A stretch of 64,000 nt of DNA, from assembly GCF_010645065.1 (NCBI RefSeq), contig NZ_JAADZW010000020.1:1-64000 (forward strand), read 5' to 3'. The notes under the pieces were generated by a model that ran no database searches, was not told the DNA's origin, and was given only the letters and a program-made list of their open reading frames with translations. Every line of letters begins with the position of its first letter. Position 1 is the stretch's first letter. Below are positions 17,541-25,385 of this stretch, piece by piece. The stretch is from Flavobacterium fluviatile (GTDB lineage: Bacteria; Bacteroidota; Bacteroidia; Flavobacteriales; Flavobacteriaceae). The translations under genes and the position numbers were made by a program.

Positions 17541-18209
17541 TTACTGAGCCGCCTTTGTAATCCAGTAATACAGGAAATAATAAGGGGCTATTTCAAGAGC
17601 GCAAAGATATAAAATAAAATAAAACAATTTATTGATTATTGTATTTTGATAAGTTTTAATTGAAATAAAGTAAGAAAACATACTTATACATGCTGAAACG
17701 CCTATTATTACTAGCGGTACCATTTTAGGAACATCGTCATGATAGAATAAAATTGCATTGACAGGAAGAATTAAAAGGCCAATATAGGTTCGGTAAGTTG
17801 CTTTTTGTAGGTTAAAAAGGTCAACAAATTCATTAATATTGAAAGAAGTTCCTACGATTTTTTCAATTAAATACTTTGCCAGTATAAAGTATGTAAGAAA
17901 AGTGACAATCTGGGTAAAAAGCATCCAGTCTGTTTTTGCAGCATAGCCAAAAATATACATTGTGAGCTGTATAAAAAAAGCATACGAAATAATCTGTACA
18001 AAAAATAAGGCAACAGTAAAACTGCTTTTTAAATGTGAAACGTCACGGTAAATTTTAACGTATTTATCTGAAAAAATAAGTTTGGTAAACTCGCTGAATC
18101 TGTTTTCGTAAGCAGATTTAGTAATCGCAACAACAGCGAAAGCCAACACAAACAAAAGTGTTGCCCAATCTTTGTTTTCTATAATTCTGGGGTGAAGCTG
18201 TTCAATCAT
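17541..18209 (-). CDS. DUF4271 membrane protein
   Basis: A 222-residue polytopic membrane protein with about six hydrophobic helices (for example ATLLFVLAFAVVAITK, SSFTVALFFVQIISYAFF, YIGLLILPVNAILFY). The cytoplasmic loop includes RFSEFTKLIFSDKYVKIY, characteristic of DUF4271. It lies immediately upstream of the HemD-like gene on the same strand and is divergent from the glycosyltransferase at 18316. The function of the family is unknown. Confidence 0.85.
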   Translation of the reverse strand: MIEQLHPRIIENKDWATLLFVLAFAVVAITKSAYENRFSEFTKLIFSDKYVKIYRDVSHLKSSFTVALFFVQIISYAFFIQLTMYIFGYAAKTDWMLFTQIVTFLTYFILAKYLIEKIVGTSFNINEFVDLFNLQKATYRTYIGLLILPVNAILFYHDDVPKMVPLVIIGVSACISMFSYFISIKTYQNTIINKLFYFILYLCALEIAPYYFLYYWITKAAQ

Positions 18210-18315
18210 AACGTTACAAAATTAGTGATTTTTTGGCTCAATACTTTTATTATATATTTATTATGAATCAAATGCTATAAAAAGTTTACTTTTGCGGTGA
18301 AATTACGCAGAAAAA

Positions 18316-19041
18316 ATGAATGATAGTATTGTCATAATTCCTACCTATAACGAAATTGAAAACATAGAAAGTATAGTACGTGCTGTACTTACGCAACATA
18401 AATCTTTTCACCTTTTAATTGTCGATGATAATTCTCCCGACCACACTGCTGATAAAGTAATTGCGCTTCAGGAAGAATTTCCCGGAAGGTTGTTTCTTGA
18501 AAAAAGAGCAAAAAAATCCGGTCTGGGAACAGCTTATGTTCATGGTTTTAAATGGGCCCTGGATCGTAAATATGATTTCATTTTTGAAATGGATGCTGAT
18601 TTTTCACACAACCCGAACGATCTTGAAAAATTATATGAAGCCTGTCATTTTGGAGGCGCTTCTTTAGCGATAGGATCCCGTTATGTTACAGGCGTAAATG
18701 TGGTAAACTGGCCTCTTAGCCGTGTATTGATGTCTTATTTTGCTTCGGTGTATGTAAAGTTTATTACCGGAATGAAAATTCACGATGCGACAGCAGGTTT
18801 TGTATGTTATAAAAGAGAAGTACTGGAAAAAATAAACCTCGATAAGATCAAATTTGTTGGATATGCTTTTCAAATCGAAATGAAATATAGAACTTATTGT
18901 GGTAAATTTGAAATAACAGAAGTTCCGATTATTTTTACAGACCGTACTAAAGGAGTCTCAAAAATGAGCAATGCCATTATTAAAGAAGCGATACTTGGAG
19001 TTATTTCACTTCGATTAAAAAAATTATTCAATACACTATAA
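18316..19041 (+). CDS. Polyprenol monophosphomannose synthase-type glycosyltransferase
   Basis: A 241-residue family-2 glycosyltransferase of the dolichol-phosphate mannose synthase type. It carries IIPTYNEIENIESIV, the nucleotide-sugar site VDDNSPDHTADKV, the metal-binding DADFSHNP, and the RYVTGVNVVNWPLSR and DATAGFVCYKREVLEKI blocks. There is no transmembrane extension. It probably transfers a sugar from a nucleotide donor to a polyprenyl phosphate at the inner membrane, feeding protein or surface glycosylation. It heads a tight plus-strand run with dihydroorotase 10 bases downstream and the DUF4296 lipoprotein, a set conserved in Flavobacteriia. Confidence 0.92.
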   Translation: MNDSIVIIPTYNEIENIESIVRAVLTQHKSFHLLIVDDNSPDHTADKVIALQEEFPGRLFLEKRAKKSGLGTAYVHGFKWALDRKYDFIFEMDADFSHNPNDLEKLYEACHFGGASLAIGSRYVTGVNVVNWPLSRVLMSYFASVYVKFITGMKIHDATAGFVCYKREVLEKINLDKIKFVGYAFQIEMKYRTYCGKFEITEVPIIFTDRTKGVSKMSNAIIKEAILGVISLRLKKLFNTL

Positions 19042-19051
19042 ACGAACGGCG

Positions 19052-20392
19052 ATGAACAGGATTTTAATTAAAAATGCCAAAATTGTAAACGAAGGATCAA
19101 TTATTGAAGGTGATGTTTTAATAGAAAACGACTTAATTGTTGAAGTTGCAGACAGCATCAGTCTGAAATCATCCGATTGTAAAGTAATAGATGCCGAAGG
19201 AAATTATCTGATTCCGGGAGCAATCGACGATCAGGTACACTTTAGAGAACCGGGACTGACACATAAAGGCGATATCGAATCGGAATCGAGAGCTGCTGTT
19301 GCCGGTGGAATCACTTCTTTCATCGAACAGCCAAATACAGTTCCGAATGCGGTTACTCAGGAAATTTTAGAAGATAAATACCAAATTGCTTCCCAGAAAT
19401 CATTTGCAAACTATTCGTTTATGATGGGTGCTACAAATGATAACCTTGAGGAAGTTTTAAAAACAAACCCTAAAAATGTTGCCGGAATCAAAATTTTCCT
19501 GGGTTCTTCAACGGGAAATATGCTGGTTGACAGAGAAGAGACTTTAGAAAAAATATTCTCAAGCACACCAATGCTGATTGCGGTTCATTGCGAAGACGAA
19601 ACTACAATTCAGAATAATCTGGCTGAATTCAAAGAAAAATACGGAGATGATATTCCGGTAACGGCGCATAATCTGATCCGTAGCGCTGAGGCTTGTTATA
19701 TTTCGTCTTCAAAAGCGGTGGCTCTGGCAAAAAAAACCGGAGCGCGTCTGCATATTTTCCATCTTTCTACTGCAAAGGAGATGGAATTGTTTACAAATAA
19801 AATTCCACTGGAAGAGAAAAAAATTACGGCTGAAGTTTGTGTGCATCACCTTTGGTTTACCGATGAAGATTACAAAACAAAAGGAAATTTTATCAAGTGG
19901 AATCCGGCTGTAAAAACGGATGATGACAGAAAAGAACTTTGGAAAGCCCTGAATGACGGCCGTATTGATGTTATTGCAACCGATCATGCACCCCATACAA
20001 AAGAAGAAAAATTACAGTCATATTTAAAAGCACCTTCCGGAGGACCTTTAGTGCAGCATGCTGTTGTTGCGATGTTTGAAGCGTACCATCAGGGGAAAAT
20101 CACGGTGGAGAAAATCGTAGAGAAAATGTGTCATAATCCTGCGAAGATTTTTAAAATCGAAAAAAGAGGTTTTATAAAAGCAGGGTATTATGCAGATTTG
20201 GTTATTGTAAATCCAGGTTTGCCATGGAGTGTAAAACCGGAGAACATTTTGTATAAATGTGGCTGGTCTCCATTTGAAAATTATACTTTTAAATCAAGAA
20301 TTACGCATACTTTTGTAAATGGAGAAATGGTTTATAACAACTTTAAGGTAAAAGATATCCGTGCCGGAAAACGATTATTATTTAACAGATAA
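19052..20392 (+). CDS. pyrC: Dihydroorotase
   Basis: A 446-residue class I dihydroorotase, which interconverts carbamoyl-aspartate and dihydroorotate. Family marks are PGAIDDQVHFREPGLTHKGD, GGITSFIEQPNT, the lysine site AGIKIFLGSSTG, AVHCEDE, LHIFHLSTA and the catalytic aspartate in VIATDHAPHT. The first metal-binding pair is QxH instead of the canonical HxH, which would change one zinc ligand; I believe this variant is seen in other Bacteroidota. The gene follows the glycosyltransferase by 10 bases and precedes the DUF4296 gene by 6, so it is in an operon. Confidence 0.88.
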   Translation: MNRILIKNAKIVNEGSIIEGDVLIENDLIVEVADSISLKSSDCKVIDAEGNYLIPGAIDDQVHFREPGLTHKGDIESESRAAVAGGITSFIEQPNTVPNAVTQEILEDKYQIASQKSFANYSFMMGATNDNLEEVLKTNPKNVAGIKIFLGSSTGNMLVDREETLEKIFSSTPMLIAVHCEDETTIQNNLAEFKEKYGDDIPVTAHNLIRSAEACYISSSKAVALAKKTGARLHIFHLSTAKEMELFTNKIPLEEKKITAEVCVHHLWFTDEDYKTKGNFIKWNPAVKTDDDRKELWKALNDGRIDVIATDHAPHTKEEKLQSYLKAPSGGPLVQHAVVAMFEAYHQGKITVEKIVEKMCHNPAKIFKIEKRGFIKAGYYADLVIVNPGLPWSVKPENILYKCGWSPFENYTFKSRITHTFVNGEMVYNNFKVKDIRAGKRLLFNR

Positions 20393-20398
20393 ACTGCA

Positions 20399-20878
20399 AT
20401 GAAGAATTTTGTATTTATAATATTGGTTGTGTTTATTTCTGTAAGTTGTAAAAAAGAGCTTGTCAAAGAGCCTGAAAACCTTATAGAAAAAGAAAAAATG
20501 GTCGATATAATTTACGATTTGTCTGTTTTGGATGCTATAAAATATCAGCAGCCCTTGTCGCTGGATTCTGTTGAGTCAAACCCGGCAAAGTTTATTTTTA
20601 AGAAATATAAGGTTGACAGTTTACAGTTTGCCCGGAGTAATATGTACTATGCGGCTGATTTCGATACTTACAAAGAAATGTTCGACGAAATAAGTGCGAG
20701 ACTGGAAAAAGAAAAAAAGAGTACAGAAAAGAAGCTGAAAGCTGAAGAAAAAAAAGCAAAAGAGGCAAAAAAGAATAATTTAAAATTAACTTCTAAAGAT
20801 TCTTTAAAAAGGCCAATAAAAAAAATAAATATCGATTCTATAAAAAGAATGAGAAGATTACAGCATAAAGGATTATAA
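20399..20878 (+). CDS. DUF4296 lipoprotein
   Basis: A 159-residue lipoprotein: signal MKNFVFIILVVFISVSC with lipidated Cys17, then KKELVKEPENL, a helical domain (MVDIIYDLSVLDAIKYQ, FKKYKVDSLQFARSNMYYA) typical of DUF4296, and a lysine-rich coiled-coil tail of about 60 residues. Its role is unknown. It is the last gene of the glycosyltransferase-dihydroorotase operon and its final codons overlap, tail to tail, the stop of the minus-strand epimerase by six bases. Confidence 0.85.
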   Translation: MKNFVFIILVVFISVSCKKELVKEPENLIEKEKMVDIIYDLSVLDAIKYQQPLSLDSVESNPAKFIFKKYKVDSLQFARSNMYYAADFDTYKEMFDEISARLEKEKKSTEKKLKAEEKKAKEAKKNNLKLTSKDSLKRPIKKINIDSIKRMRRLQHKGL

Positions 20879-21874
20879 TTTCGATGCTTCCTTTATATAT
20901 TGATGCACATCTGAAAAAACCGTTCCAAGAGCGGTTTTTATTTTTTCATTAGAATACAGATTTTTAGAATACGAAGCTTTCGCAGTTGCTTTGGTGAGGT
21001 TTCTTTTTTGAAAGAATAAAGTAGAAAATATTCCATCCGCCATCCAAAGTAAATTCATGAACAATGGCGTGGCGTGAATTGTTGGTTTTTTTACCTTTAA
21101 AGCTTCAGCAATGGTATTCAGGATATCCCTGAAGACAATGTTTTCTGCAATTAGCGTAAAACGTTCGTTTTTTATATCGCTTTTCATGAGCTCAAAAGCA
21201 GTTCTGACAACATCATTTATAGTGATAAATCCGCTATTTCCAAGAGTGTAGAATGAAAGTCCTTTGGCTACTTTTAGATATAATTCATTGCTTCCGTATT
21301 CGAAAATTGATTTTGTTGCAACGGGGGCTATAATAACGCCGGGATTTACAATGATTACATCTAAGCCTTCCTGAACACCTCTCCACACTTCCATTTCGGC
21401 GCCGTATTTTGAAATAGCATAATCGCTGTGCGGTTTTTCCGGATTCCAGTCGGTTTCTTCGGTAATATGTGTGTCGTGCGGCTGCAAATCTCCCAAAGCA
21501 GCGATGGAACTTACATAACAGAACTTCTTTACTTCTTTGGCTAAAGAAAAATTAACCATATTGGCCGTGCCTTCAATGTTTGTTTTTCGTAGTGTGTGCT
21601 CATCTTTTGGATCGAATGAAATCAACGCAGCACAATGGTACACGTATTCTATATCGATAAAAGCCATTTCCAGAGAAGGTACATCTAAAATATCAGCTTC
21701 AAGCCAGTCAATTCTGTCAAATAAATCGTCTTTTTTATACAGTTCAAAAACCAATTTTGTTTTTTGGATATGGTCTGGGCTGCGGTAAATTGCCCTCACA
21801 TTTTCTCCATTTTCAATCAAATGAAGCAATAAATGCGAGCCGACTAAGCCTGTTCCTCCTGTTACTAATACCAT
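20873..21874 (-). CDS. NAD-dependent epimerase/dehydratase family protein
   Basis: A 333-residue extended short-chain dehydrogenase. The Rossmann start VLVTGGTGLVGSHLLLHL, the CAALISFDP strand, the catalytic YAISKYGAE (YxxxK) and the substrate-side PGVIIAP segment are all visible. It resembles the dihydroflavonol-4-reductase or sterol-dehydrogenase-like branch. Substrate is not predictable. It converges on the DUF4296 gene with a six-base overlap and has its promoter in the CATTG-repeat spacer shared with tyrS. Confidence 0.9.
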   Translation of the reverse strand: MVLVTGGTGLVGSHLLLHLIENGENVRAIYRSPDHIQKTKLVFELYKKDDLFDRIDWLEADILDVPSLEMAFIDIEYVYHCAALISFDPKDEHTLRKTNIEGTANMVNFSLAKEVKKFCYVSSIAALGDLQPHDTHITEETDWNPEKPHSDYAISKYGAEMEVWRGVQEGLDVIIVNPGVIIAPVATKSIFEYGSNELYLKVAKGLSFYTLGNSGFITINDVVRTAFELMKSDIKNERFTLIAENIVFRDILNTIAEALKVKKPTIHATPLFMNLLWMADGIFSTLFFQKRNLTKATAKASYSKNLYSNEKIKTALGTVFSDVHQYIKEASKL

Positions 21875-21954
21875 TTTGTAAAGATAACTTTTTGGCTGAA
21901 AGGTGCAAAGTTACAACTGACCAAAGTTTTTATTGTTTTTTAAATTGAAATTGA

Positions 21955-22070
21955 TGTTGTTTTTGCATTCGTCATTGATTTTTGCCATTGAAATTGCATT
22001 GATTTTTGAAACTGCCATTGTCATTGTTTTTTGCCATTGCAATTGAAATTGCGATTGACATTGATTACAT
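21955..22070. repeat. CATTG/AATTG low-complexity repeat upstream of tyrS
   Basis: About 110 bases are built from GCCATTG, CATTG, AAATTG and ATTTTTG words repeated in the same orientation. The block ends about 20 bases before the tyrS start and probably includes its promoter and 5' leader. No hairpin as strong as the other spacer elements is apparent. Confidence 0.65.
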
Positions 22071-22090
22071 TTGCGCAAAAATATTTTAAA

Positions 22091-23389
22091 ATGAAGAATC
22101 TAGTTGAAGAATTACAATGGAGAGGTCTGGTGCATGATATTATGCCAGGAACTGAAGAGCAACTTTCTAAAGAGATGACAGCCACTTATATTGGATTTGA
22201 TCCTACATCAGATTCGTTGCACATTGGTAGTTTGGTACCTATTATTTTACTGGTTCATCTCAAGAATTTTGGACATAAACCAATTGCGTTAGTAGGAGGG
22301 GCAACCGGAATGATAGGTGATCCTTCCGGAAAATCTGACGAAAGAAATTTGCTGGATGAAGTAACTTTAGCAAAAAATGTTGCCGGAATAAAAAGTGTTT
22401 TGTCCCGTTTTCTGGATTTTAATTCAAACGAAACAAATGCTCCCGTTTTGGTAAACAATTACGATTGGATGAAAACCTTTTCATTTATTGATTTTGCCCG
22501 TGAAGTTGGTAAAAGAATCACCGTAAATTATATGATGGCTAAAGATTCTGTAAAAAAGCGTATTGCAGGCGAAGGTGAGGGAATGTCGTTTACAGAGTTT
22601 ACGTATCAGTTAATTCAGGGCTACGATTTTTATCATTTACATAAAGAGTACAATTGCTTGCTGCAAATGGGAGGTTCAGATCAATGGGGAAATATTACCA
22701 CGGGTACAGAATTAGTTCGTCGTATGAATGTAGGTGTAGATGCAAAAGCCTATGCTATGACTTGTCCGTTGATTACGAAAGCAGACGGTTCTAAATTCGG
22801 AAAATCTGAAGGTGGAAACGTTTGGCTGACTGCTGATAAAACTTCAGTTTACAAATTCTACCAGTTTTGGCTAAATACAACCGATGCTGATGCAGAAAAG
22901 TACATTAAAATCTTTACTTTTTTAGAAGCAGCAACAATTGAAGCCTTAATTGCAGAACATCATGAAGCACCTCATTTAAGAATTTTACAAAAGAAATTAG
23001 CCGAAGAAATTACGATTTTTGTTCACAGTAAAGAAGAATTAGAAAAAGCGATTCAGGCTTCTAATATTTTGTTTGGAAACTCAACTGCCGAAGATTTAAA
23101 ACAGTTAGATGAAGCTACTTTCTTAGAAGTTTTTGACGGAGTTCCTCAGGCAGAAATTGCAAAAGCAGATTTAGAAAACGGATTGGATATTATCTCGGTT
23201 TTAAACGAAAAAACAGGCTTCTTTAAATCAAACGGAGAGGCGAGAAGAGCTTTAACAGCAAATTCAATTTCTGTAAACAGAGAAAAAATCAAAGAAGATT
23301 TTGTGTTGACAGCAAATGATTTAATCAATAATCAGTTTGTCTTATTGCAGAGTGGGAAGAAGAATTATTTTGTGATTCGGATGGTTTAA
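22091..23389 (+). CDS. tyrS: Tyrosyl-tRNA synthetase
   Basis: A 432-residue class I tyrosine-tRNA ligase. The start at 22091 gives MKNLVEELQWRGLVHDIMPG; the longer in-frame start would read through CATTG repeats and is unlikely. Key parts are YIGFDPTSDSLHIGSLVP with the HIGH-type motif at residues 44-47, the tyrosine pocket QGYDFYHLH and QMGGSDQWGNI, the KFGKSEGGNVWL (KMSKS-type) loop, and a C-terminal S4-like RNA-binding domain (SNGEARRALTANSISVN). Assignment is secure. Confidence 0.97.
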   Translation: MKNLVEELQWRGLVHDIMPGTEEQLSKEMTATYIGFDPTSDSLHIGSLVPIILLVHLKNFGHKPIALVGGATGMIGDPSGKSDERNLLDEVTLAKNVAGIKSVLSRFLDFNSNETNAPVLVNNYDWMKTFSFIDFAREVGKRITVNYMMAKDSVKKRIAGEGEGMSFTEFTYQLIQGYDFYHLHKEYNCLLQMGGSDQWGNITTGTELVRRMNVGVDAKAYAMTCPLITKADGSKFGKSEGGNVWLTADKTSVYKFYQFWLNTTDADAEKYIKIFTFLEAATIEALIAEHHEAPHLRILQKKLAEEITIFVHSKEELEKAIQASNILFGNSTAEDLKQLDEATFLEVFDGVPQAEIAKADLENGLDIISVLNEKTGFFKSNGEARRALTANSISVNREKIKEDFVLTANDLINNQFVLLQSGKKNYFVIRMV

Positions 23390-23425
23390 TTGATTAACTT
23401 TACATGAAATGCAATTATTAAGCTT

Positions 23426-23629
23426 ATGAAAACGCAATTTTTGACAGACGAAAAAGGAAAAAAAACAGCTGTTTTGTTGCCAATTGAAAAATATAATAAA
23501 ATGATTGAACAATTGGAGGATTTACATGATGTTAAATTATATGATGAGGCAAAGAGAGATGATGATGGTTTTAGAATTTCTTTTGAAGATTATGTGAAAA
23601 CCCGAGAATCTAAAAGATCCAATGTATAA
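23426..23629 (+). CDS. Antitoxin of a RelBE/ParDE-type module
   Basis: A 67-residue Phd/RelB-like antitoxin: an N-terminal beta region FLTDEKGKKTAVLLPIEKYNKMIEQLEDL that would form the DNA-binding dimer, and an acidic, probably disordered C-terminal tail (DDDGFRISFEDYVKTRESK) that would wrap the toxin. Its stop codon overlaps the start codon of the toxin reading frame by eight bases, as is common in toxin-antitoxin operons. The toxin partner is frameshifted, so this antitoxin may now act alone. Confidence 0.85.
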   Translation: MKTQFLTDEKGKKTAVLLPIEKYNKMIEQLEDLHDVKLYDEAKRDDDGFRISFEDYVKTRESKRSNV

Positions 23630-23872
23630 TATTGATTTTTCTAGAAAGGCGCAAAAGAAACTGGATAAATTATCAGATGCAATTGCAAACCGATACTGTC
23701 AGCTATTGGGAATCTTTCTGAAAATCCAAGACCACAAGGTTATAAAAAACTGAAAGGCCGACCCGGTTATAGAATTAGAGTTGGTGATTACAGAGTGATT
23801 TATGAAATATTTGGCGAAGTACTTTTGATAGATGTTATTGATTTAGGACATCGAAAAGATATTTATGAATAA
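23622..23872 (+). pseudogene. Frameshifted RelE/ParE-type toxin
   Basis: The frame opens MYNIDFSRKAQKKLDKLSDA at 23622 and then hits a stop near 23750 because one base is missing at about 23693. Continuing in the next frame gives LSAIGNLSENPRPQGYKKLK, then the toxin core RPGYRIRVGDYRVIYEI and IDLGHRKDIYE, ending at 23872. One added A after CGA at 23691-23693 would restore an 83-residue RelE toxin (251 bases now, 252 needed). It may be a true inactivating mutation or a sequencing error. The stop codon abuts the stop of the convergent gene at 23873 with no gap. Confidence 0.85.
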
Positions 23873-24868
23873 TTAAAGCACCATCAAATTACACCCACGA
23901 ATATCAGAATTATCAAAACGTCCCAATACCTCGAAAGAGTTGTTGGGTTTTTTTTTGCCTAAATCCTGCGTTGCAATAAAAGAACACGAATTGATGTTAG
24001 CCAGATCAATAACGTTGATTCCGCCGGTTTTTCCATCTTTTACGTAAGTGAGGGCATCTTCCGGATCGCGCATGAGAACGTGCATCCAGGAAGGACATTC
24101 GAAAATACCGTCACCTAATGAATAGGCCTGCGCCAAAAGTTCGGTCATACCGTATTCTGAATGAATGGAGGAAACGCCAAAACCTTTACAAAGCTGTTCA
24201 TGCAGTTCTTCGCGGATCATTTCTTTGCGTTTGCCTTTCATTCCGCCGGTTTCCATAATAATAGTATTCTGAAGGTTGAATTGGTGCTTTTCAATTAGAT
24301 CTAATAAGGCATATGTAACTCCAATTAAAATCACATTCTGGCCAGATTCATCAAGAGCAGTGAGTTTTTTGATTAAGTCGTCGTGGTTGTGTAAATAAAA
24401 CCCGCTTTCAGGATGATTAGAGAGTTTTATTAAATCTTCTACCATATAAATTAGTGAAGACCCATCACGTTCCAAATAGGATGGTAAAAGGGCTAAAACA
24501 ACGTAATCTTCAATATTCCCATAAAATTGTGAAAAGCCTTTTCGGTAGCTTTCTTCATAAAGAGAAACATCAGTAACTAAATGTCTGCTGGTTACCATTC
24601 CGGTAGTGCCGCTGCTGGTAAAAGTTACCTGAGGAAAATCGGAATTAGAAACGACTTCGTGGCTTTTGAAAAACTGAATTGGAAGAAACGGAATTTTTTC
24701 AAGCGATTTTACCTGTTGTGGATTTACGTTTAAAAAATCACAGAAATCACGATATACTTTGTTGTTCTCATGCTGAAAACGAAACACCTTAAGTGCTATT
24801 TTTTCAAATTGTTTCTGACCTGAAATGGTAAATATATCGTTGGCTGTAATCAAAACTTTTTTTTGCAA
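23873..24868 (-). CDS. LuxE/PaaK-type acyl-protein synthetase
   Basis: A 331-residue member of the LuxE/acyl-protein synthetase branch of the adenylate-forming superfamily. The ATP-binding loop TFTSSGTTGMVTSRH, the IMETGGMKGKRKEMIREEL block and the EYGMTELLAQAYS motif are visible; the small C-terminal lid domain is short. The family activates acyl groups with ATP and passes them on to a carrier or protein. No luciferase or phenylacetate genes are near; in Flavobacteria such proteins are usually solitary. Substrate is unknown. Confidence 0.85.
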   Translation of the reverse strand: MQKKVLITANDIFTISGQKQFEKIALKVFRFQHENNKVYRDFCDFLNVNPQQVKSLEKIPFLPIQFFKSHEVVSNSDFPQVTFTSSGTTGMVTSRHLVTDVSLYEESYRKGFSQFYGNIEDYVVLALLPSYLERDGSSLIYMVEDLIKLSNHPESGFYLHNHDDLIKKLTALDESGQNVILIGVTYALLDLIEKHQFNLQNTIIMETGGMKGKRKEMIREELHEQLCKGFGVSSIHSEYGMTELLAQAYSLGDGIFECPSWMHVLMRDPEDALTYVKDGKTGGINVIDLANINSCSFIATQDLGKKKPNNSFEVLGRFDNSDIRGCNLMVL

Positions 24869-24900
24869 AGGTATAAATTATTGTAGGTCAAAGGGCAATA

Positions 24901-24926
24901 AAAAAGCTCCAAATTGTGGAGCTTTA
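24901..24926 (-). terminator. Terminator of the T9SS sorting-domain gene
   Basis: AAAGCTCCA at 24904-24912 pairs with TGGAGCTTT at 24918-24926; on the minus strand the hairpin is followed by a T-run. It lies 19 bases past the stop codon at 24945. Confidence 0.85.
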
Positions 24927-24944
24927 TGAGTGTTTTTTTGATGT

Positions 24945-25280
24945 TTATCGAACAATTAATTTTCGTGTCGCCGAATTGCCCTGTTCACTTATTTTGATGA
25001 TGTAAACTCCCGGGGTTAAGTCAGGGATGCTTAGTTCTTTTGTAGTCAAATGTGCCTGAAGCACTTTTTTTCCTAAAACATCAAAAATTATAATTTCTTT
25101 TTCCAGGTCATTTTTTGAAGTAATATATACTTTTCCATTTACCACAGGGTTAGGGTACAAGCTTAGTCCCTCTATAGGGGTTCCCTGAGTTTTAGGCGTT
25201 GGTTTGCTGTCCTGAGCGGAGATGCTTACAGTAAAGAAAAAAGCCAGTAAGAAAGTAATATAAAAGTAATTTTTTGCCAT
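24945..25280 (-). CDS. Orphan type IX secretion C-terminal sorting domain protein
   Basis: A 111-residue protein with a signal peptide (about residues 1-22, ending SISAQ), a proline/threonine-rich linker of about 15 residues (DSKPTPKTQGTP), and then a complete type A T9SS sorting domain: LSLYPNPVVNGKVYI, IIIFDVLGKKVLQAHL, LTPGVYIIKI and the terminal RKLIVR. There is no cargo domain at all, so what the secretion machine would deliver is essentially the sorting signal. It follows the surface lipoprotein and TonB genes on the same strand but is separated by a strong terminator. Confidence 0.85.
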   Translation of the reverse strand: MAKNYFYITFLLAFFFTVSISAQDSKPTPKTQGTPIEGLSLYPNPVVNGKVYITSKNDLEKEIIIFDVLGKKVLQAHLTTKELSIPDLTPGVYIIKISEQGNSATRKLIVR

Positions 25281-25336
25281 CGCATCATTTTAGATAAGTA
25301 AATATACAAAAAAAGTTTTCAAAAATTACACCAAAA

Positions 25337-25366
25337 AAAAACATCCTAAATATTTAGGATGTTTTT
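25337..25366. terminator. Perfect 30-bp palindromic terminator
   Basis: A fully symmetric 30-bp sequence centred on CCTAAATATTTAGG with five A's on one side and five T's on the other. It ends the lipoprotein transcript (stop at 25386) on the minus strand and would work in both directions. Confidence 0.85.
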
Positions 25367-25385
25367 AACAGTTTATAAGTGAGTC

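Noticed and set aside
22031..22090. Longer tyrS start
   Set aside because: It would translate CATTG repeats; the conserved N-terminus begins at 22091.
23622..23750. Short protein from the first frame of the toxin gene
   Set aside because: It lacks the toxin core and its 43-residue length matches no family; better explained as a frameshifted gene.
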